This document shows, in pieces, positions 1-6,479 of a stretch of 14,290 nucleotides of DNA (position 1 is its first letter; each line of letters begins with the position of its first letter). Location of the stretch: positions 1 to 14,290 of the forward strand of contig CAKUGH010000041.1 of assembly GCA_934654605.1 (NCBI GenBank). Reading direction: 5' to 3'. The stretch is from an uncultured Collinsella sp. (lineage in GTDB: Bacteria; Actinomycetota; Coriobacteriia; Coriobacteriales; Coriobacteriaceae). The notes below the pieces were generated by a model. That model ran no database searches and had not been told where the DNA came from. It saw only the letters and a program-made list of their open reading frames with translations. Position numbers and translations under genes: made by a program.

Positions 1-177
1 GGCTTTGGCCCGGGTGCCGAGTCTCAGGCTCACGCTCCCAACGAGGTCACCTACAAGGACGACCTGGTCACCGCTGCTGCCATGTACGTGGCTGCCCTGA
101 ACCTCTACGATCCGAGCCAGGCCGATGGCGACGCCACCGTGTTCCGTGCCGGTCTGACCAACAACAAGATCGATTAG
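1..177 (+). CDS. ygeY: YgeY-type M20 family hydrolase, C-terminal fragment (5' end outside window)
   Basis: An open frame runs from the first base to a TAG at 175-177 and gives the last 58 residues of a protein. The fragment begins [14 protein letters not shown] at residues 2-15. A glycine-rich stretch followed by a conserved His in an HAPNE-like motif is typical of the C-terminal metal-binding part of M20 zinc peptidases, and this wording resembles the YgeY family of selenium-metabolism-linked hydrolases. Family members are cytosolic metallohydrolases thought to cleave an amide or ureido bond. The position directly upstream of ygeW supports the call, since ygeY and ygeW are also close neighbours in E. 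coli. Only the end of the protein is visible, so another M20 enzyme such as an acetylornithine deacetylase or dipeptidase relative cannot be excluded. The tail ends NNKID with no additional domain. Confidence 0.7.
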   Translation, partial: GFGPGAESQAHAPNEVTYKDDLVTAAAMYVAALNLYDPSQADGDATVFRAGLTNNKID

Positions 178-199
178 TCCCATTCTTCGATTTTGTTGG

Positions 200-224
200 G
201 CCAGGGGCCACTCGTGTCCCCGGC
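200..224 (+). terminator. GC-rich hairpin after ygeY, possible weak terminator
   Basis: Bases 204-207 (GGGG) pair with 218-221 (CCCC). The stem extends outward by 200-202 with 222-224 around a bulged A203, and inward by CA/TG at 209-210 and 215-216, closing on a CTCG loop. It starts 22 bases after the ygeY stop. No T-run follows, so it may be a weak terminator or an RNA-stabilising end rather than a full intrinsic terminator. If it does terminate, ygeW needs its own promoter. The only candidate I see is TTGACT (233-238) with TATCTC (255-260), which is poor at the -10. Confidence 0.35.
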
Positions 225-295
225 ACCCTCTGTTGACTTGGGGCCCGCGGTCGTTATCTCCCATGCTTCCTCGACGGTGGCGGGTCCTCGTCATA

Positions 296-335
296 GCGCT
301 CTGCATGTTCTAGCCACACGCGCATGCCGGAGCGC
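296..335 (+). other. Two-tier stem-loop in the ygeW leader
   Basis: GCGCTC (296-301) pairs with GAGCGC (330-335), and after a small internal loop GCATG (303-307) pairs with CATGC (323-327). This leaves a 15-base apical loop. The structure ends 44 bases before the ygeW start, and a perfect 8-bp palindrome ACGATCGT lies at 347-354 between it and the ribosome binding site. There is no T-run directly after the stem, so this is better described as a leader structure than a terminator. I do not recognise a named riboswitch. Confidence 0.45.
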
Positions 336-379
336 ATCTATCCATTACGATCGTTCGCATTTTTAGAAAGGACATTTAC

Positions 380-1582
380 ATGGACGCTAAGTTTACCGAG
401 CTCGTCGAGCAGCTGAACGGCCTCGATTTTAAGGGTATGTACGGCAGCGACTTCCTGCACACCTGGGACAAGACCACCGATGAGCTCAAGGCTCTCTACA
501 TCGTCGCCGACGCTCTGCGCCAGCTGCGCGAGAACAACGTTTCGTCCAAGATCTTCGACTCGGGTCTGGCCGTCTCCCTGTTCCGTGACAACTCCACCCG
601 TACGCGCTTCTCCTTCTCTAAGGCCGCCAACCTGCTCGGCCTTGAGCTGCAGGACCTGGACGAGAAGAAGTCCCAGATCGCTCACGGCGAGACCGTCCGC
701 GAGACCGCTACCATGATCTCCTTCATGGCCGACGTCATCGGCATCCGCGACGACATGTACATCGGCAAGGGCGACGCCTACATGGCCGAGGTCTCCGAGT
801 CCGTCCAGCAGGCCTACGAGGACGGCGTTCTGGATCACCGTCCCACGCTCATCTCCCTGCAGTCCGACTCCGATCACCCCACGCAGTCCTCTGCCGACAT
901 GCTCTACCTCATCAACGAGTTTGGCGGCCTTGAGAACCTCAAGGGCAAGAAGGTTGCCGTTACCTGGGCCTATTCGCCCTCTTACGGCAAGCCGCTGTCC
1001 TGCCCGCAGTCGCTGATCAGCCTGCTGCCCCGCTTTGGCATGGACGTCACCCTGGCTCATCCCGAGGGCTACGACCTCATGCCCGAGGTCGTTGAGCGTG
1101 CCAAGGGCTACGCCGCCGAGTCCGGCACCACCTTTAAGCAGGTCAACACCATGGCCGAGGCCTTCGAGGGCGCCGACATCGTGATCCCCAAGAGCTGGGC
1201 TCCGTTTGCCGCCATGGAGAAGCGCACCAATCTGTACGCCGAGGGCGACGACGCCGGCATCGCTGCGCTCGAGAAGGAGCTGCTCGCTCAGAACGCCACG
1301 CATCAGGATTGGTGCTCCACGACCGAGCTCATGGAGAAGACCGCCAACGGCCAGGACACCATCTTTATGCACCCGCTGCCCGCCGACATCTCCGGTGTCT
1401 CCTGCGAGCACGGCGAGGTTAACGCCGACGTCTTCGACATGCACCGCGTGGGCATGTACAAGGAGGCCAGCTACAAGCCGTACGCCATCGCAGCCATGAT
1501 GTTCCTGCAGAAGGTTGCCGATCCGGCCGCTACCCTCAAGGCCCTCGACGAGCGCAGCACCGCCCGTTGGTTCCAGGCCTAA
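380..1582 (+). CDS. ygeW: Knotted carbamoyltransferase YgeW
   Basis: A 400-residue cytosolic enzyme of the aspartate/ornithine carbamoyltransferase superfamily, at the usual length for YgeW. The carbamoyl-phosphate loop STRTR is at residues 72-76, a second phosphate-binding motif HPTQ at 166-169, and the HPLPADI motif at 331-337. Superfamily members move a carbamoyl group between carbamoyl phosphate and an amine. The YgeW branch has a knotted fold and did not show standard aspartate or ornithine activity. Its proposed role is in anaerobic purine or ureido-compound breakdown, probably releasing carbamoyl phosphate, which fits carbamate kinase starting 14 bases downstream. The start is supported by AGAAAGGA at 365-372 before the ATG. 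Codon use is close to that of the ribosomal genes later in the window, suggesting high expression. The true substrate is not readable from sequence. Confidence 0.93.
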   Translation: MDAKFTELVEQLNGLDFKGMYGSDFLHTWDKTTDELKALYIVADALRQLRENNVSSKIFDSGLAVSLFRDNSTRTRFSFSKAANLLGLELQDLDEKKSQIAHGETVRETATMISFMADVIGIRDDMYIGKGDAYMAEVSESVQQAYEDGVLDHRPTLISLQSDSDHPTQSSADMLYLINEFGGLENLKGKKVAVTWAYSPSYGKPLSCPQSLISLLPRFGMDVTLAHPEGYDLMPEVVERAKGYAAESGTTFKQVNTMAEAFEGADIVIPKSWAPFAAMEKRTNLYAEGDDAGIAALEKELLAQNATHQDWCSTTELMEKTANGQDTIFMHPLPADISGVSCEHGEVNADVFDMHRVGMYKEASYKPYAIAAMMFLQKVADPAATLKALDERSTARWFQA

Positions 1583-1596
1583 AGCTGGGCTGAGAA

Positions 1597-2547
1597 ATGG
1601 CCAAGCGTATCGTTGTCGCCCTGGGCGGAAACGCCCTCGGCGCCAACCTTCCCGAGCAGATGGAGGCCGTCAAGACGACTTCCAAGGCTATCGTTGACCT
1701 GATCGAGGAGGGCAACGAGGTCGTCATCGTGCATGGCAACGGTCCCCAGGTGGGCATGATCGCCAACGCGATGGCCGAGCTCACGCGCTCTAACCCCGAG
1801 AAGTACATTCCCTGCCCGCTGTCCGTCTGCGGTGCCATGAGCCAAGGCTACATTGGCTATGACCTGCAGAACGCCCTGCGCGAGGAAATGCTCGACCGCA
1901 ATATCGACAAGGGTGTCGCCACCGTGTTGACCCAGGTCGAGGTTGCGGCGGACGATCCGGCTTTTGCCGATCCCGTTAAGCCGATCGGCCCGTGGATGAG
2001 CGAGGCCGAGGCCAAGGAGCTGGAAGCCGACCGCGGCTACCAGTTCATCCACGACGAGAAGCAGGGCTTCCGTCGCGTGGTGGCTTCGCCCAAGCCCGTG
2101 AGCATCGTCGAGCTCGACACCATCAAGTCGCTCGTCGAGACCAACCACGTGGTGATCTCCTGCGGCGGTGGCGGCATCCCCGTCACCAAGGCCCAGGGCA
2201 ACCACCTTAAGGGCGCTGCCGCCGTCATCGATAAGGACTTTGCGGCCGAGAAGCTCGCCGAGCAGCTCGATGCCGATGCCCTGATTATCCTGACGGCTGT
2301 GGAGAAGGTTGCCATTGGCTTTGGCACCGACCACGAGCAGTGGCTCGACACGCTGACCGCGGCTGACGTAAAGCGTCTGTCCGAGGCCAACGAGTTTGGT
2401 CGCGGCTCCATGCTGCCCAAGGTTCAGGCCGCCTCGACGTTTGCCGAGAGCAAGCCGGGCCGCACGGCGCTCATTACGCTGCTCGAGAAGGCGCGTGACG
2501 GTCTTGCCGGCAAGACCGGTACCACGTTTACCGGCGACGCCGAGTAG
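1597..2547 (+). CDS. arcC: Carbamate kinase
   Basis: A 316-residue amino-acid-kinase-fold enzyme that converts carbamoyl phosphate and ADP to ATP and carbamate, which decays to ammonia and CO2. Visible motifs are VVALGGNALG (6-15), the nucleotide-side IVHGNGPQVG (44-53), CGGGGIPV (189-196) and GSMLPKVQAA (270-279), all characteristic of carbamate kinases. It follows ygeW by 14 bases and shares its transcript, so it most likely harvests energy from carbamoyl phosphate made by YgeW, as yqeA does next to ygeW in E. coli. An arginine deiminase role is less likely because no arcA or ornithine carbamoyltransferase is adjacent. The ribosome binding site is weak (GGGCTGAG, 1587-1594), consistent with translational coupling to ygeW. 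A hairpin terminator follows 20 bases after the stop. Confidence 0.95.
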   Translation: MAKRIVVALGGNALGANLPEQMEAVKTTSKAIVDLIEEGNEVVIVHGNGPQVGMIANAMAELTRSNPEKYIPCPLSVCGAMSQGYIGYDLQNALREEMLDRNIDKGVATVLTQVEVAADDPAFADPVKPIGPWMSEAEAKELEADRGYQFIHDEKQGFRRVVASPKPVSIVELDTIKSLVETNHVVISCGGGGIPVTKAQGNHLKGAAAVIDKDFAAEKLAEQLDADALIILTAVEKVAIGFGTDHEQWLDTLTAADVKRLSEANEFGRGSMLPKVQAASTFAESKPGRTALITLLEKARDGLAGKTGTTFTGDAE

Positions 2548-2566
2548 GCATATCGCACTGATACTG

Positions 2567-2603
2567 AGGAGGGTGTCCTGCGCCGCGGGATGCCCTCCTT
2601 TGT
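2567..2603 (+). terminator. Intrinsic terminator after arcC
   Basis: A 12-bp stem pairs 2568-2579 with 2587-2598 (GGAGGG with CCCTCC at the base, three G-T wobbles higher up). It has a 7-base loop (2580-2586) and is followed by a short T-rich stretch TTTGT. An extra A-T pair at 2567/2599 is possible. The position 20 bases after the arcC stop marks the end of the ygeW-arcC unit. The T-run is short, so termination may be incomplete. Confidence 0.72.
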
Positions 2604-2621
2604 GCTATGGAGAGCCAAGGA

Positions 2622-2645
2622 GCGCTCGCTGGAAAAAACGAGCGC
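2622..2645. repeat. Perfect 7-bp inverted repeat between arcC and mocA
   Basis: GCGCTCG (2622-2628) and CGAGCGC (2639-2645) form a perfect stem around a 10-base loop containing six A residues. It sits between the arcC terminator and the mocA promoter candidate. On the minus strand the loop is T-rich but there is no T-run after the stem, so it is not a terminator in either direction. It could be an RNA hairpin of read-through transcripts or a protein-binding site; nothing decides between them. Confidence 0.4.
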
Positions 2646-2670
2646 GTGCCTGTTCCGACGGAGTGTGAGC

Positions 2671-2698
2671 TTGGTATGGTGGGTATAGCAACTATGGT
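2671..2698 (+). promoter_or_regulatory. Candidate mocA-hydA promoter
   Basis: TTGGTA (2671-2676) and TATGGT (2693-2698) are 16 bases apart, each matching four of six consensus positions. A TATAGC at 2684-2689 is closer to the -10 consensus but lacks a partner at the right distance. A promoter is expected here because the upstream gene ends in a terminator. Confidence 0.35.
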
Positions 2699-2728
2699 GT
2701 CCAACGCAGTCAGGGGAGGGTTGCGGAG

Positions 2729-3343
2729 ATGAAACTCGGTTGCGTGATTATGGCCTCGGGGGAGGGCAAGCGGTTTGGCTCCAATAAGATGCTCGCCGAC
2801 ATATATGGCAAGCCGCTGATAGCCCGGACCATCGATTCGGTTCCCCGGGGCTTTGACGTTGTGGTTTCGACGCGTTGGCCCGAGGTCGCCCAGATTTGCG
2901 AGGACAAGCATTGCCCGTGCGTGCTGCACGATGGCGAGTTGCGCAGCGAAAGCGTCCGTGCGGGCCTATCGTGGGGGGCGAGTCGCGGCTGGAAGGGTTG
3001 CCTCTTTTTGCCGGGCGACCAGCCGCTTGTGAGCGCGGATTCTTTTGAGGCTATGGTTCGTGCATTTGATGAGCGTGGCCGCAAGCATCCGGTGCGTCTT
3101 GCGTGCAACGGTGAGCCTTCGAGCCCGGTGCTCTTTCCGGCGGAACTGTTCGATGCACTCATGTGTCTTGAGGGCAAGGACGGCGGCGGTTCGATCCTCA
3201 AGGGTCGTACCGACGTGGTGCCGGTCGAGGCGCGTGCCTACGAGCTGTGGGACGTCGATACCGCCAAGGGACAGCAACGCATAACGGAGCATATCGCCGC
3301 CTGCTCGTATTTTGATCGCGTGGCCAACTGCATCAATCAATAA
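2729..3343 (+). CDS. mocA: MobA-like molybdenum cofactor nucleotidyltransferase (MocA/YgfJ family)
   Basis: A 204-residue single-domain nucleotidyltransferase (NTP_transf_3, MobA-like). The nucleotide-binding signature SGEGKRFGSNK is at residues 10-20, the metal-side PGDQP at 95-99, SSPVLFP at 131-137 and WDVDT at 174-178, all in the order seen in MocA and MobA. MocA transfers CMP from CTP to molybdopterin-molybdenum to make the cytosine dinucleotide cofactor used by xanthine-dehydrogenase-type hydroxylases. Its place with hydA, yqeB, yqeC and xdhC supports service to a molybdenum hydroxylase. CTP versus GTP choice cannot be proven from the motifs. The start is fixed by GGGGAGGG (2713-2720) plus a purine-rich stretch directly before the ATG. 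It overlaps the ribosome binding site of hydA, so the two are co-transcribed. Codon use is visibly looser than in ygeW and arcC. Confidence 0.82.
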   Translation: MKLGCVIMASGEGKRFGSNKMLADIYGKPLIARTIDSVPRGFDVVVSTRWPEVAQICEDKHCPCVLHDGELRSESVRAGLSWGASRGWKGCLFLPGDQPLVSADSFEAMVRAFDERGRKHPVRLACNGEPSSPVLFPAELFDALMCLEGKDGGGSILKGRTDVVPVEARAYELWDVDTAKGQQRITEHIAACSYFDRVANCINQ

Positions 3344-3352
3344 GGAGCAATA

Positions 3353-4720
3353 ATGATCATCATTAAAAACGGCGCGCTCGTGACGCCACAGGGACTTCGC
3401 CGCGCCGATCTTGCCATGGATGGCGATAAGATCGTGCGGATTGCCGCGACGATTGAGCCGGGCGAGGGCGATACCGTCGAGGATGCCGCGGGCTGCTGGG
3501 TGTTCCCCGGCTTTATCGATGGCCACACGCACATGCAGTGCTGGACCGGCATGGACTGGACGGCCGACAGCTTTGAGACTGGCACGCGCGCGGCTGCTTG
3601 CGGCGGTACCACGACCATTGTGGATTATGCGACGGCCGATCGCGGCGTGACCATGCCCGACGCCTTGGCCGAGTGGCATCACCGCGCCGACGGAACCTGC
3701 ACGGCAAACTACGCTTTTCACATGGCGCTTGCCGAGTGGAACGACCGCAACCGCGCCGACCTTTCGGTCATGCGCGAGGCGGGCGTGTCGTCGTTCAAGA
3801 CCTACTTTGCCTACGACCATCTGCGCCTGGACGACGCCGAGACGCTGGAGGTGCTCGAGGAGCTCAAACGTCTGGGCGGCATACTGTGCGTACACTGCGA
3901 GAACGGCACGCTGGTGAAAGCGCTGCAGAAGCGCGTGTTTGAGCAGGGGATTCATGGCCCCGAGGGCCATGCGCTCAGCCGTCCGGACGTGTGCGAGGCC
4001 GAGGCAGTGAGCCGTCTGCTGTATCTGGCGCACCTGGCCGGCGACGCACCGGTCAACGTGGTACACCTTTCGACCAAGCTGGGGCTCGAGGCCATTCGCG
4101 CTGCCAAGGCGCGCGGGCAGAAGAACATCTATGTCGAGACCTGCCCTCAGTATCTGATGCTCGACGACACCTGCTATCTGGAGCAGGGAGAGGACGGCTT
4201 TGCGGGTGCCAAGTATGTGATGAGTCCGCCGCTGCGCCATGCGGGTGACCGTGCGGCTCTGCGCGAGGCGCTTGTGTCCGGCGAGATCGATACGATTGCG
4301 ACCGACCACTGCAGTTTTAACCTGCGCGGGCAAAAGGACCGCGGGCGCGACGACTTCCGCGCGATTCCCAACGGCGGGCCCGGTGTGGAGCATCGCCCCG
4401 TCGCGATCGCCACGAGCTTTGAGGGACAGCTGGGTCCCGAGGATCTGTGCCGCTTGATGAGCGAGAACCCGGCGCGCGTCTTTGGCATGTATCCACGCAA
4501 GGGCTGTCTTGCCGAGGGCTCCGATGCCGACGTGTGCGTGTGGGATCCCAAGGCACGTTGGACAATCAGTGCCGCGACACAGCACCAGGCTGTGGACTAC
4601 ACGCCGCTCGAGGGCTTTGAGGCGCACGGCCGCGCCAAGGCCGTGTTCGTGAACGGCGTGCTGGCAGCGCGCGACGGCGAGCCCACCGGAGCCCAACCCG
4701 GTCGCTACCTCCCCCGCTAA
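3353..4720 (+). CDS. hydA: Dihydropyrimidinase/hydantoinase (HydA/HyuA family)
   Basis: A 455-residue amidohydrolase-superfamily enzyme, close to the usual 455-465 residues of D-hydantoinases and E. coli HyuA. All ligands of the two-metal centre are visible: His58 and His60 in DGHTH, the lysine to be carboxylated Lys149 in SSFKTYFAY, His181 in VHCEN, His238 in VVHLS, and Asp318 in ATDHC. The composite domain around the barrel opens with IIIKNGALV and closes near VFVNGVL (431-437). The family opens cyclic ureides such as dihydropyrimidines and hydantoins. In this setting the substrate is probably a hydantoin-like intermediate of purine breakdown. The ribosome binding site AAGGAG (3342-3347) overlaps the mocA stop, so the two genes are translationally tight. 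Allantoinase and pyrimidine-salvage dihydropyrimidinase are possible alternatives; context favours the purine role. Confidence 0.92.
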   Translation: MIIIKNGALVTPQGLRRADLAMDGDKIVRIAATIEPGEGDTVEDAAGCWVFPGFIDGHTHMQCWTGMDWTADSFETGTRAAACGGTTTIVDYATADRGVTMPDALAEWHHRADGTCTANYAFHMALAEWNDRNRADLSVMREAGVSSFKTYFAYDHLRLDDAETLEVLEELKRLGGILCVHCENGTLVKALQKRVFEQGIHGPEGHALSRPDVCEAEAVSRLLYLAHLAGDAPVNVVHLSTKLGLEAIRAAKARGQKNIYVETCPQYLMLDDTCYLEQGEDGFAGAKYVMSPPLRHAGDRAALREALVSGEIDTIATDHCSFNLRGQKDRGRDDFRAIPNGGPGVEHRPVAIATSFEGQLGPEDLCRLMSENPARVFGMYPRKGCLAEGSDADVCVWDPKARWTISAATQHQAVDYTPLEGFEAHGRAKAVFVNGVLAARDGEPTGAQPGRYLPR

Positions 4721-4746
4721 TAGGAAGGCCGCCGGACCCCCTCCGC

Positions 4747-4813
4747 AGTTGCGGTGAAATAGTTCCTGTTTAGCCGCCAAATAGGCCGTTTCAGGAACTA
4801 TTCCACCGCAACT
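4747..4813. repeat. 67-bp palindromic element, copy 1
   Basis: The two ends are near-perfect inverted arms of 22 bases (4747-4768 and 4792-4813) with one mismatch at arm position 11. The outer 16 bases read AGTTGCGGTGAAATAG on the left and, inverted, AGTTGCGGTGGAATAG on the right. The middle 23 bases include a weak GCC/GGC pairing. It lies between the converging ends of hydA (26 bases away) and yqeC (25 bases away), so it could act as a bidirectional terminator although no T-run follows either arm. It is the same length as the element at 7541-7607 and, judged by the A/G asymmetry of the arms, is in the opposite orientation. Confidence 0.9.
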
Positions 4814-4838
4814 TATATGTCTGGTGGGGCAGCGCCGG

Positions 4839-5573
4839 CTATTTGAGGCTGCTAGCGACGATGAGGCGGCCGAGGGCGGCCTCGAAGCGATCTGCCATCG
4901 TTGGGTCGGCAAGCGTGTCGACTTGGTTGAGCATGACGCGTGCGGTGCCGAGTCCCAGCGCCTGCACCTCGGCATTGAGCGCCATGGCGACGCGCTCTGG
5001 GGTGGCGGTGTCGGTGGGCTCGCAGCCGCAGCGCTCGCAGAAGATCTCGGGGCGGTGGACAACCTCGGCGACGGGCTTGCCCAGCCCCGAGGCGCCGACG
5101 ACCCAGACAACGTTTGCCGTGCCGGAGGGAATCACCGGCTCCCAGGCGGCGTGGGCCTTGAGCGGGAGTCGCTTGCTGCCATCTGCCTCGGCCAACACAT
5201 AGTCAAAGCGCTGCGCCAGCTGGTCGAGCGGCTCAGCGGGGGCGGAGAGCTTGCCTGTCTCCGGGTCCAAAACACCCGCCTGGCAGATGCTTCCGCGGAC
5301 AAGTCCCGCGCATGCCTCGCAGGTGCAGCCGGGAACATGCAGGGTCCCTGGCTTCCAAGGTGCGGCGTCCAGGCGACGGCTCGACCCGTCCCATGGCACG
5401 CCGGCGACGGGAAACATATGCGTGGTGGTGCAGAGGAGCACGCGGCCGCCAGCGCGCATGAGCTCGAGACCCAGCGTCTTCAGCAGCGTCGACTTGCCGC
5501 CACTGCCGATAATTGCGGTAATGCCCGGCTCGATCTTGAGCGCGGAGGCAAGGTTTCCGCTCGTCGTTTCCAT
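4839..5573 (-). CDS. yqeC: YqeC, selenium-dependent hydroxylase accessory ATPase-like protein
   Basis: A 244-residue protein on the minus strand with a P-loop GSGGKST at residues 23-29, TTTHM at 49-53, EADGSKRLPLK at 129-139, EPVIP at 145-149 and a late NQVD at 216-219. This pattern is that of YqeC, a P-loop protein linked by comparative genomics to labile-selenium molybdenum hydroxylases; its exact reaction is unproven. It has eight cysteines, with clusters at C83, C85, C88 and at C179, C182, C184, which could bind metal or selenium. The gene is divergent from yqeB and convergent with hydA, so it has its own transcript. The ATG at 5573-5571 is preceded by GGCGGTGA, a modest ribosome binding site. 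The stop is TAG. A long plus-strand frame over it is a codon-bias shadow. Confidence 0.9.
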   Translation of the reverse strand: METTSGNLASALKIEPGITAIIGSGGKSTLLKTLGLELMRAGGRVLLCTTTHMFPVAGVPWDGSSRRLDAAPWKPGTLHVPGCTCEACAGLVRGSICQAGVLDPETGKLSAPAEPLDQLAQRFDYVLAEADGSKRLPLKAHAAWEPVIPSGTANVVWVVGASGLGKPVAEVVHRPEIFCERCGCEPTDTATPERVAMALNAEVQALGLGTARVMLNQVDTLADPTMADRFEAALGRLIVASSLK

Positions 5574-5586
5574 CTGTTCACCGCCG

Positions 5587-5592
5587 TATAAT
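5587..5592 (+). promoter_or_regulatory. Candidate -10 element for yqeB-xdhC
   Basis: A perfect TATAAT lies 84 bases before the yqeB start, in the only AT-rich stretch of the divergent gap. No good -35 is found 16-18 bases upstream; TTTCCA at 5567-5572 is too close at 14. It overlaps the minus-strand -10 proposed for yqeC by five bases, so the two promoters would compete for polymerase. Confidence 0.5.
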
Positions 5593-5616
5593 ACTGTGAT
5601 AATAAATAATCATCAG
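5588..5616 (-). promoter_or_regulatory. Candidate yqeC promoter
   Basis: Read on the minus strand, CTGATG (5616-5611) and TATTAT (5593-5588) are separated by 17 bases. The -10 is good, the -35 matches only three of six positions. Transcription would begin about eight bases before the yqeC ATG, giving a very short leader with little room for the ribosome binding site; the real start may lie a little upstream. Confidence 0.4.
5597..5612. promoter_or_regulatory. AT-rich imperfect palindrome between yqeC and yqeB, possible operator
   Basis: TGATAATAAATAATCA is a 16-base imperfect palindrome (TGAT, then AT, mirrored as AT, then ATCA). It falls inside the spacer of the yqeC promoter and at the expected transcription start of yqeB, so a protein bound here would affect both directions. 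The surrounding DNA is GC-rich, which makes this island stand out. No known regulator motif is assigned. Confidence 0.35.
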
Positions 5617-5642
5617 AGTAGCGGTCGAACCGCTTTTGCTCT
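5615..5642 (+). other. Stem-loop with T-run in the yqeB leader
   Basis: AGCGGT (5620-5625) pairs with ACCGCT (5629-5634) around a CGA loop, and the arm runs straight into a four-T run (5634-5637). An outer AGAG (5615-5618) can also pair with CTCT (5639-5642). The short stem with a T-run resembles an intrinsic attenuator located 34 bases before the yqeB start. Because the outer pairing would sequester the T-run, two states are conceivable. It could also be a simple leader hairpin. Confidence 0.45.
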
Positions 5643-5675
5643 GCTCAAACCGTAGCACAGGGAGGTGCCCCGGGA

Positions 5676-6470
5676 ATGCTCGTTTATGTTCGCGGCGCCG
5701 GCGATATCGCCACGGGCGTCGCCGCTCGCTTGGTGCGCTCCGGCGTGTCGGTCGTTATGGCCGATATCGCGGTTCCCACGTGCATCCGCCGCACAATCTG
5801 TTTTTGCGAGGCCATTCGCCTGGGCGAGGTCGAGGTCGAAGGCATTCGCGCTCGCTTGGCACAGACGCCGGCTGAGGCGCTTGCGATTACCGAGGCTGGA
5901 GACGTCGCCGTTGTGGTGGACCCCCAGGCCAAGATGCTCGGCGAGCTGAAACCCGCGGCTGTGGTCGACGCGATTTTGGCTAAGCGCAACTTGGGCACCA
6001 CGCGCGACATGGCGCCTGCCGTCATCGCCGTGGGGCCGGGCTTTACCGCGCCGGTTGACTGCGACGCCGTGGTCGAGACCATGCGCGGGCATTTTCTCGG
6101 CCGTGTCATTACCCAAGGTTCGCCCCAGCCCAACACGGGCGTGCCGGGCATTATCGCCGGCTATGGCAAGGAGCGCGTTATCCACAGCCCCGCCGCCGGC
6201 ATGTTTCGGTCCGACCGCGCAATCGGCGAGATCGTGAGCGCCGGAGACGTGATTGGCTATGCGGGCGATACGCCCATGTGCACGCAGATCGATGGCTGTC
6301 TGCGCGGGCTTTTGGCGAACGGTGTGCAGGTGACTGAGGGCTTTAAATGCGCCGATGTCGACCCGCGTGGCGATGCCAGCTATATCAACTACATTTCGGA
6401 CAAAGCGACGTCGGTTGGCGGCGGCGTGCTCGAGGCGCTCGCCATGCTCACCGATGTCTTTAGAGGATAG
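5676..6470 (+). CDS. yqeB: YqeB, selenium-dependent molybdenum hydroxylase maturation protein
   Basis: A 264-residue protein of the YqeB/EF2563 family. The N-terminal Rossmann-like RGAGDIATGVA is at residues 6-16, followed by PTCIRRTICFCEA at 34-46 and VEGIRARL at 54-61, the order typical of the family. Comparative genomics links YqeB to hydroxylases that carry a labile selenium atom at the molybdenum centre, together with SelD and YqeC. The biochemical role is inferred. This is the short form; the E. coli protein is about twice as long. Three cysteines (C36, C42, C44) lie in the conserved PT.IRRT region, where from memory relatives often have small non-cysteine residues. A strong ribosome binding site AGGGAGGTG (5659-5667) fixes the start. 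The gap of nine bases to xdhC shows an operon. Confidence 0.9.
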   Translation: MLVYVRGAGDIATGVAARLVRSGVSVVMADIAVPTCIRRTICFCEAIRLGEVEVEGIRARLAQTPAEALAITEAGDVAVVVDPQAKMLGELKPAAVVDAILAKRNLGTTRDMAPAVIAVGPGFTAPVDCDAVVETMRGHFLGRVITQGSPQPNTGVPGIIAGYGKERVIHSPAAGMFRSDRAIGEIVSAGDVIGYAGDTPMCTQIDGCLRGLLANGVQVTEGFKCADVDPRGDASYINYISDKATSVGGGVLEALAMLTDVFRG

Positions 6471-6479
6471 AAGGCGGCA

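Noticed and set aside
338..1444. 368-residue minus-strand open frame over ygeW
   Set aside because: It mirrors the codon positions of ygeW, has a low-complexity Gly/Val/Leu-rich composition and no recognisable family; ygeW on the other strand is certain.
380..1582. ygeW as ornithine or aspartate carbamoyltransferase
   Set aside because: The 400-residue length and the neighbours arcC and ygeY fit the YgeW branch, while ornithine and aspartate enzymes are usually nearer 310-340 residues.
2966..5110. 714-residue minus-strand open frame across mocA, hydA and part of yqeC
   Set aside because: It crosses two well-supported plus-strand genes and the repeat between them, and has no recognisable domain; GC-rich codon bias explains its length.
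4824..5591. 255-residue plus-strand open frame opposite yqeC
   Set aside because: YqeC motifs (P-loop, EADGS) on the minus strand are clear; the plus-strand product shows none.
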